A DNA stretch of 64,000 bases from Vagococcus entomophilus. GTDB lineage: Bacteria; Bacillota; Bacilli; Lactobacillales; Vagococcaceae. The notes beneath the pieces are model-generated. The model made no database searches and was not told where the DNA came from. It was given only the letters and a program-made list of their open reading frames with translations. Location: the NCBI RefSeq assembly GCF_003987595.1, contig NZ_NGJZ01000003.1:186001-250000 (forward strand), given 5' to 3'. Position 1 is the first letter of the stretch. Every line of letters starts with the position of its first letter. This document shows, piece after piece, positions 63,744 to 64,000 of this stretch. The position numbers were made by a program, and so were the translations under genes.

Positions 63744-64000
63744 TTATTGCATTCTCAAACTTTTTCTCTGCTTATAACGCATCAAACCTAACTGGATTAA
63801 CTCTTCTAGTAAGTCGCCATATTGAAGCCCCATTTCTTGCCACAGCAATGGATACATACTAAAAGGTGTAAAGCCTGGCATTGTATTGATTTCGTTTAGG
63901 AATAATTCATTATTACTCGTTAAAAAGAAATCACAACGACTAAGGCCACTTCCATCTAATGTCAAATAAGCTTTTTCTGCATATTCACGTGCTTTTTGCT
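63744..64000 (-). CDS. ddl: D-alanine--D-alanine ligase, 3' part only
   Basis: The frame is open to the right edge and gives the last 84 codons or so ([26 protein letters not shown] onwards), including the ATP-grasp motif [19 protein letters not shown], whose Glu and Asn bind metal. The ligase makes D-Ala-D-Ala for MurF. The omega-loop that would show D-Ala or D-Lac specificity lies beyond the window. The gene ends 64 bases before murF. Confidence 0.93.
   Translation of the reverse strand, partial: QKAREYAEKAYLTLDGSGLSRCDFFLTSNNELFLNEINTMPGFTPFSMYPLLWQEMGLQYGDLLEELIQLGLMRYKQRKSLRMQ

Overview
The window reads as the chromosome of a low-GC lactic acid bacterium, most likely a yellow-pigmented Enterococcus or a close relative. 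The evidence is the gene content and order: ddl-murF-cshA-acpS, rnc-smc-HAD-ftsY, asp23-fakA-recG-plsX-acp, gmk-rpoZ-priA-def-fmt-rsmB-PP2C-PASTA kinase-rsgA-rpe-thiN, a fused gshF, and crtN-crtM for C30 carotenoids. The species cannot be named from this sequence. Most genes lie on the minus strand. No rRNA or tRNA genes, insertion sequences, phage genes or CRISPR arrays were seen.

Region by region: 1-2200 is an accessory patch with two small secreted proteins behind an Rgg-type regulator, followed by about 560 AT-rich bases without a convincing gene. 2.7-6.2 kb holds pnp, rpsO and a first peptide deformylase, with a long hairpin between rpsO and pnp. 6.4-9.1 kb has a HAD phosphatase, a formate/nitrite-type channel and rpsD with a strong promoter and structured leader. 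9.2-12.2 kb is an amidase / binding lipoprotein / permease operon that lacks an ATPase. 12.3-16.6 kb holds a DUF1054 protein, a GNAT acetyltransferase, YueI and gshF. 16.6-19.2 kb has a MarR regulator between two aldo/keto reductases, with clear dyad operators. 19.4-21.7 kb is crtNM. 21.9-28.4 kb is ftsY, a HAD phosphatase, smc and rnc. 28.6-41.0 kb carries two complete oligopeptide ABC transporters side by side, one of them interrupted by an oppositely oriented small membrane protein gene with its own promoter and terminator. 41.1-46.8 kb covers lipid precursor and fatty acid kinase genes plus recG. 47.1 kb is rpmB. 47.4-58.7 kb is a long minus-strand series for thiamine, translation quality control, cell-wall signalling (PP2C/PASTA kinase), formyl-methionine metabolism, replication restart and nucleotide metabolism. 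58.8-64 kb has a PC4-like YdbC, an unidentified small protein, MazF, acpS, cshA, murF and the 3' end of ddl.

Functional links: two deformylases and Fmt handle N-formylmethionine; two Opp systems and the amidase cluster suggest strong peptide and amide scavenging; gshF, two aldo/keto reductases, MarR and carotenoids form a redox and stress-defence neighbourhood; ddl, murF and the PASTA kinase/phosphatase pair serve the cell wall. Many genes start at TTG or GTG behind good ribosome binding sites, and most transcription units end in strong hairpin terminators. No obviously new multi-gene system was found. The best candidates for follow-up are the Rgg-linked secreted pair, the ATPase-less amidase operon, the operator dyads, the rpsO-pnp hairpin, the gene inside the opp locus, and the MazF gene without alr or an antitoxin beside it.
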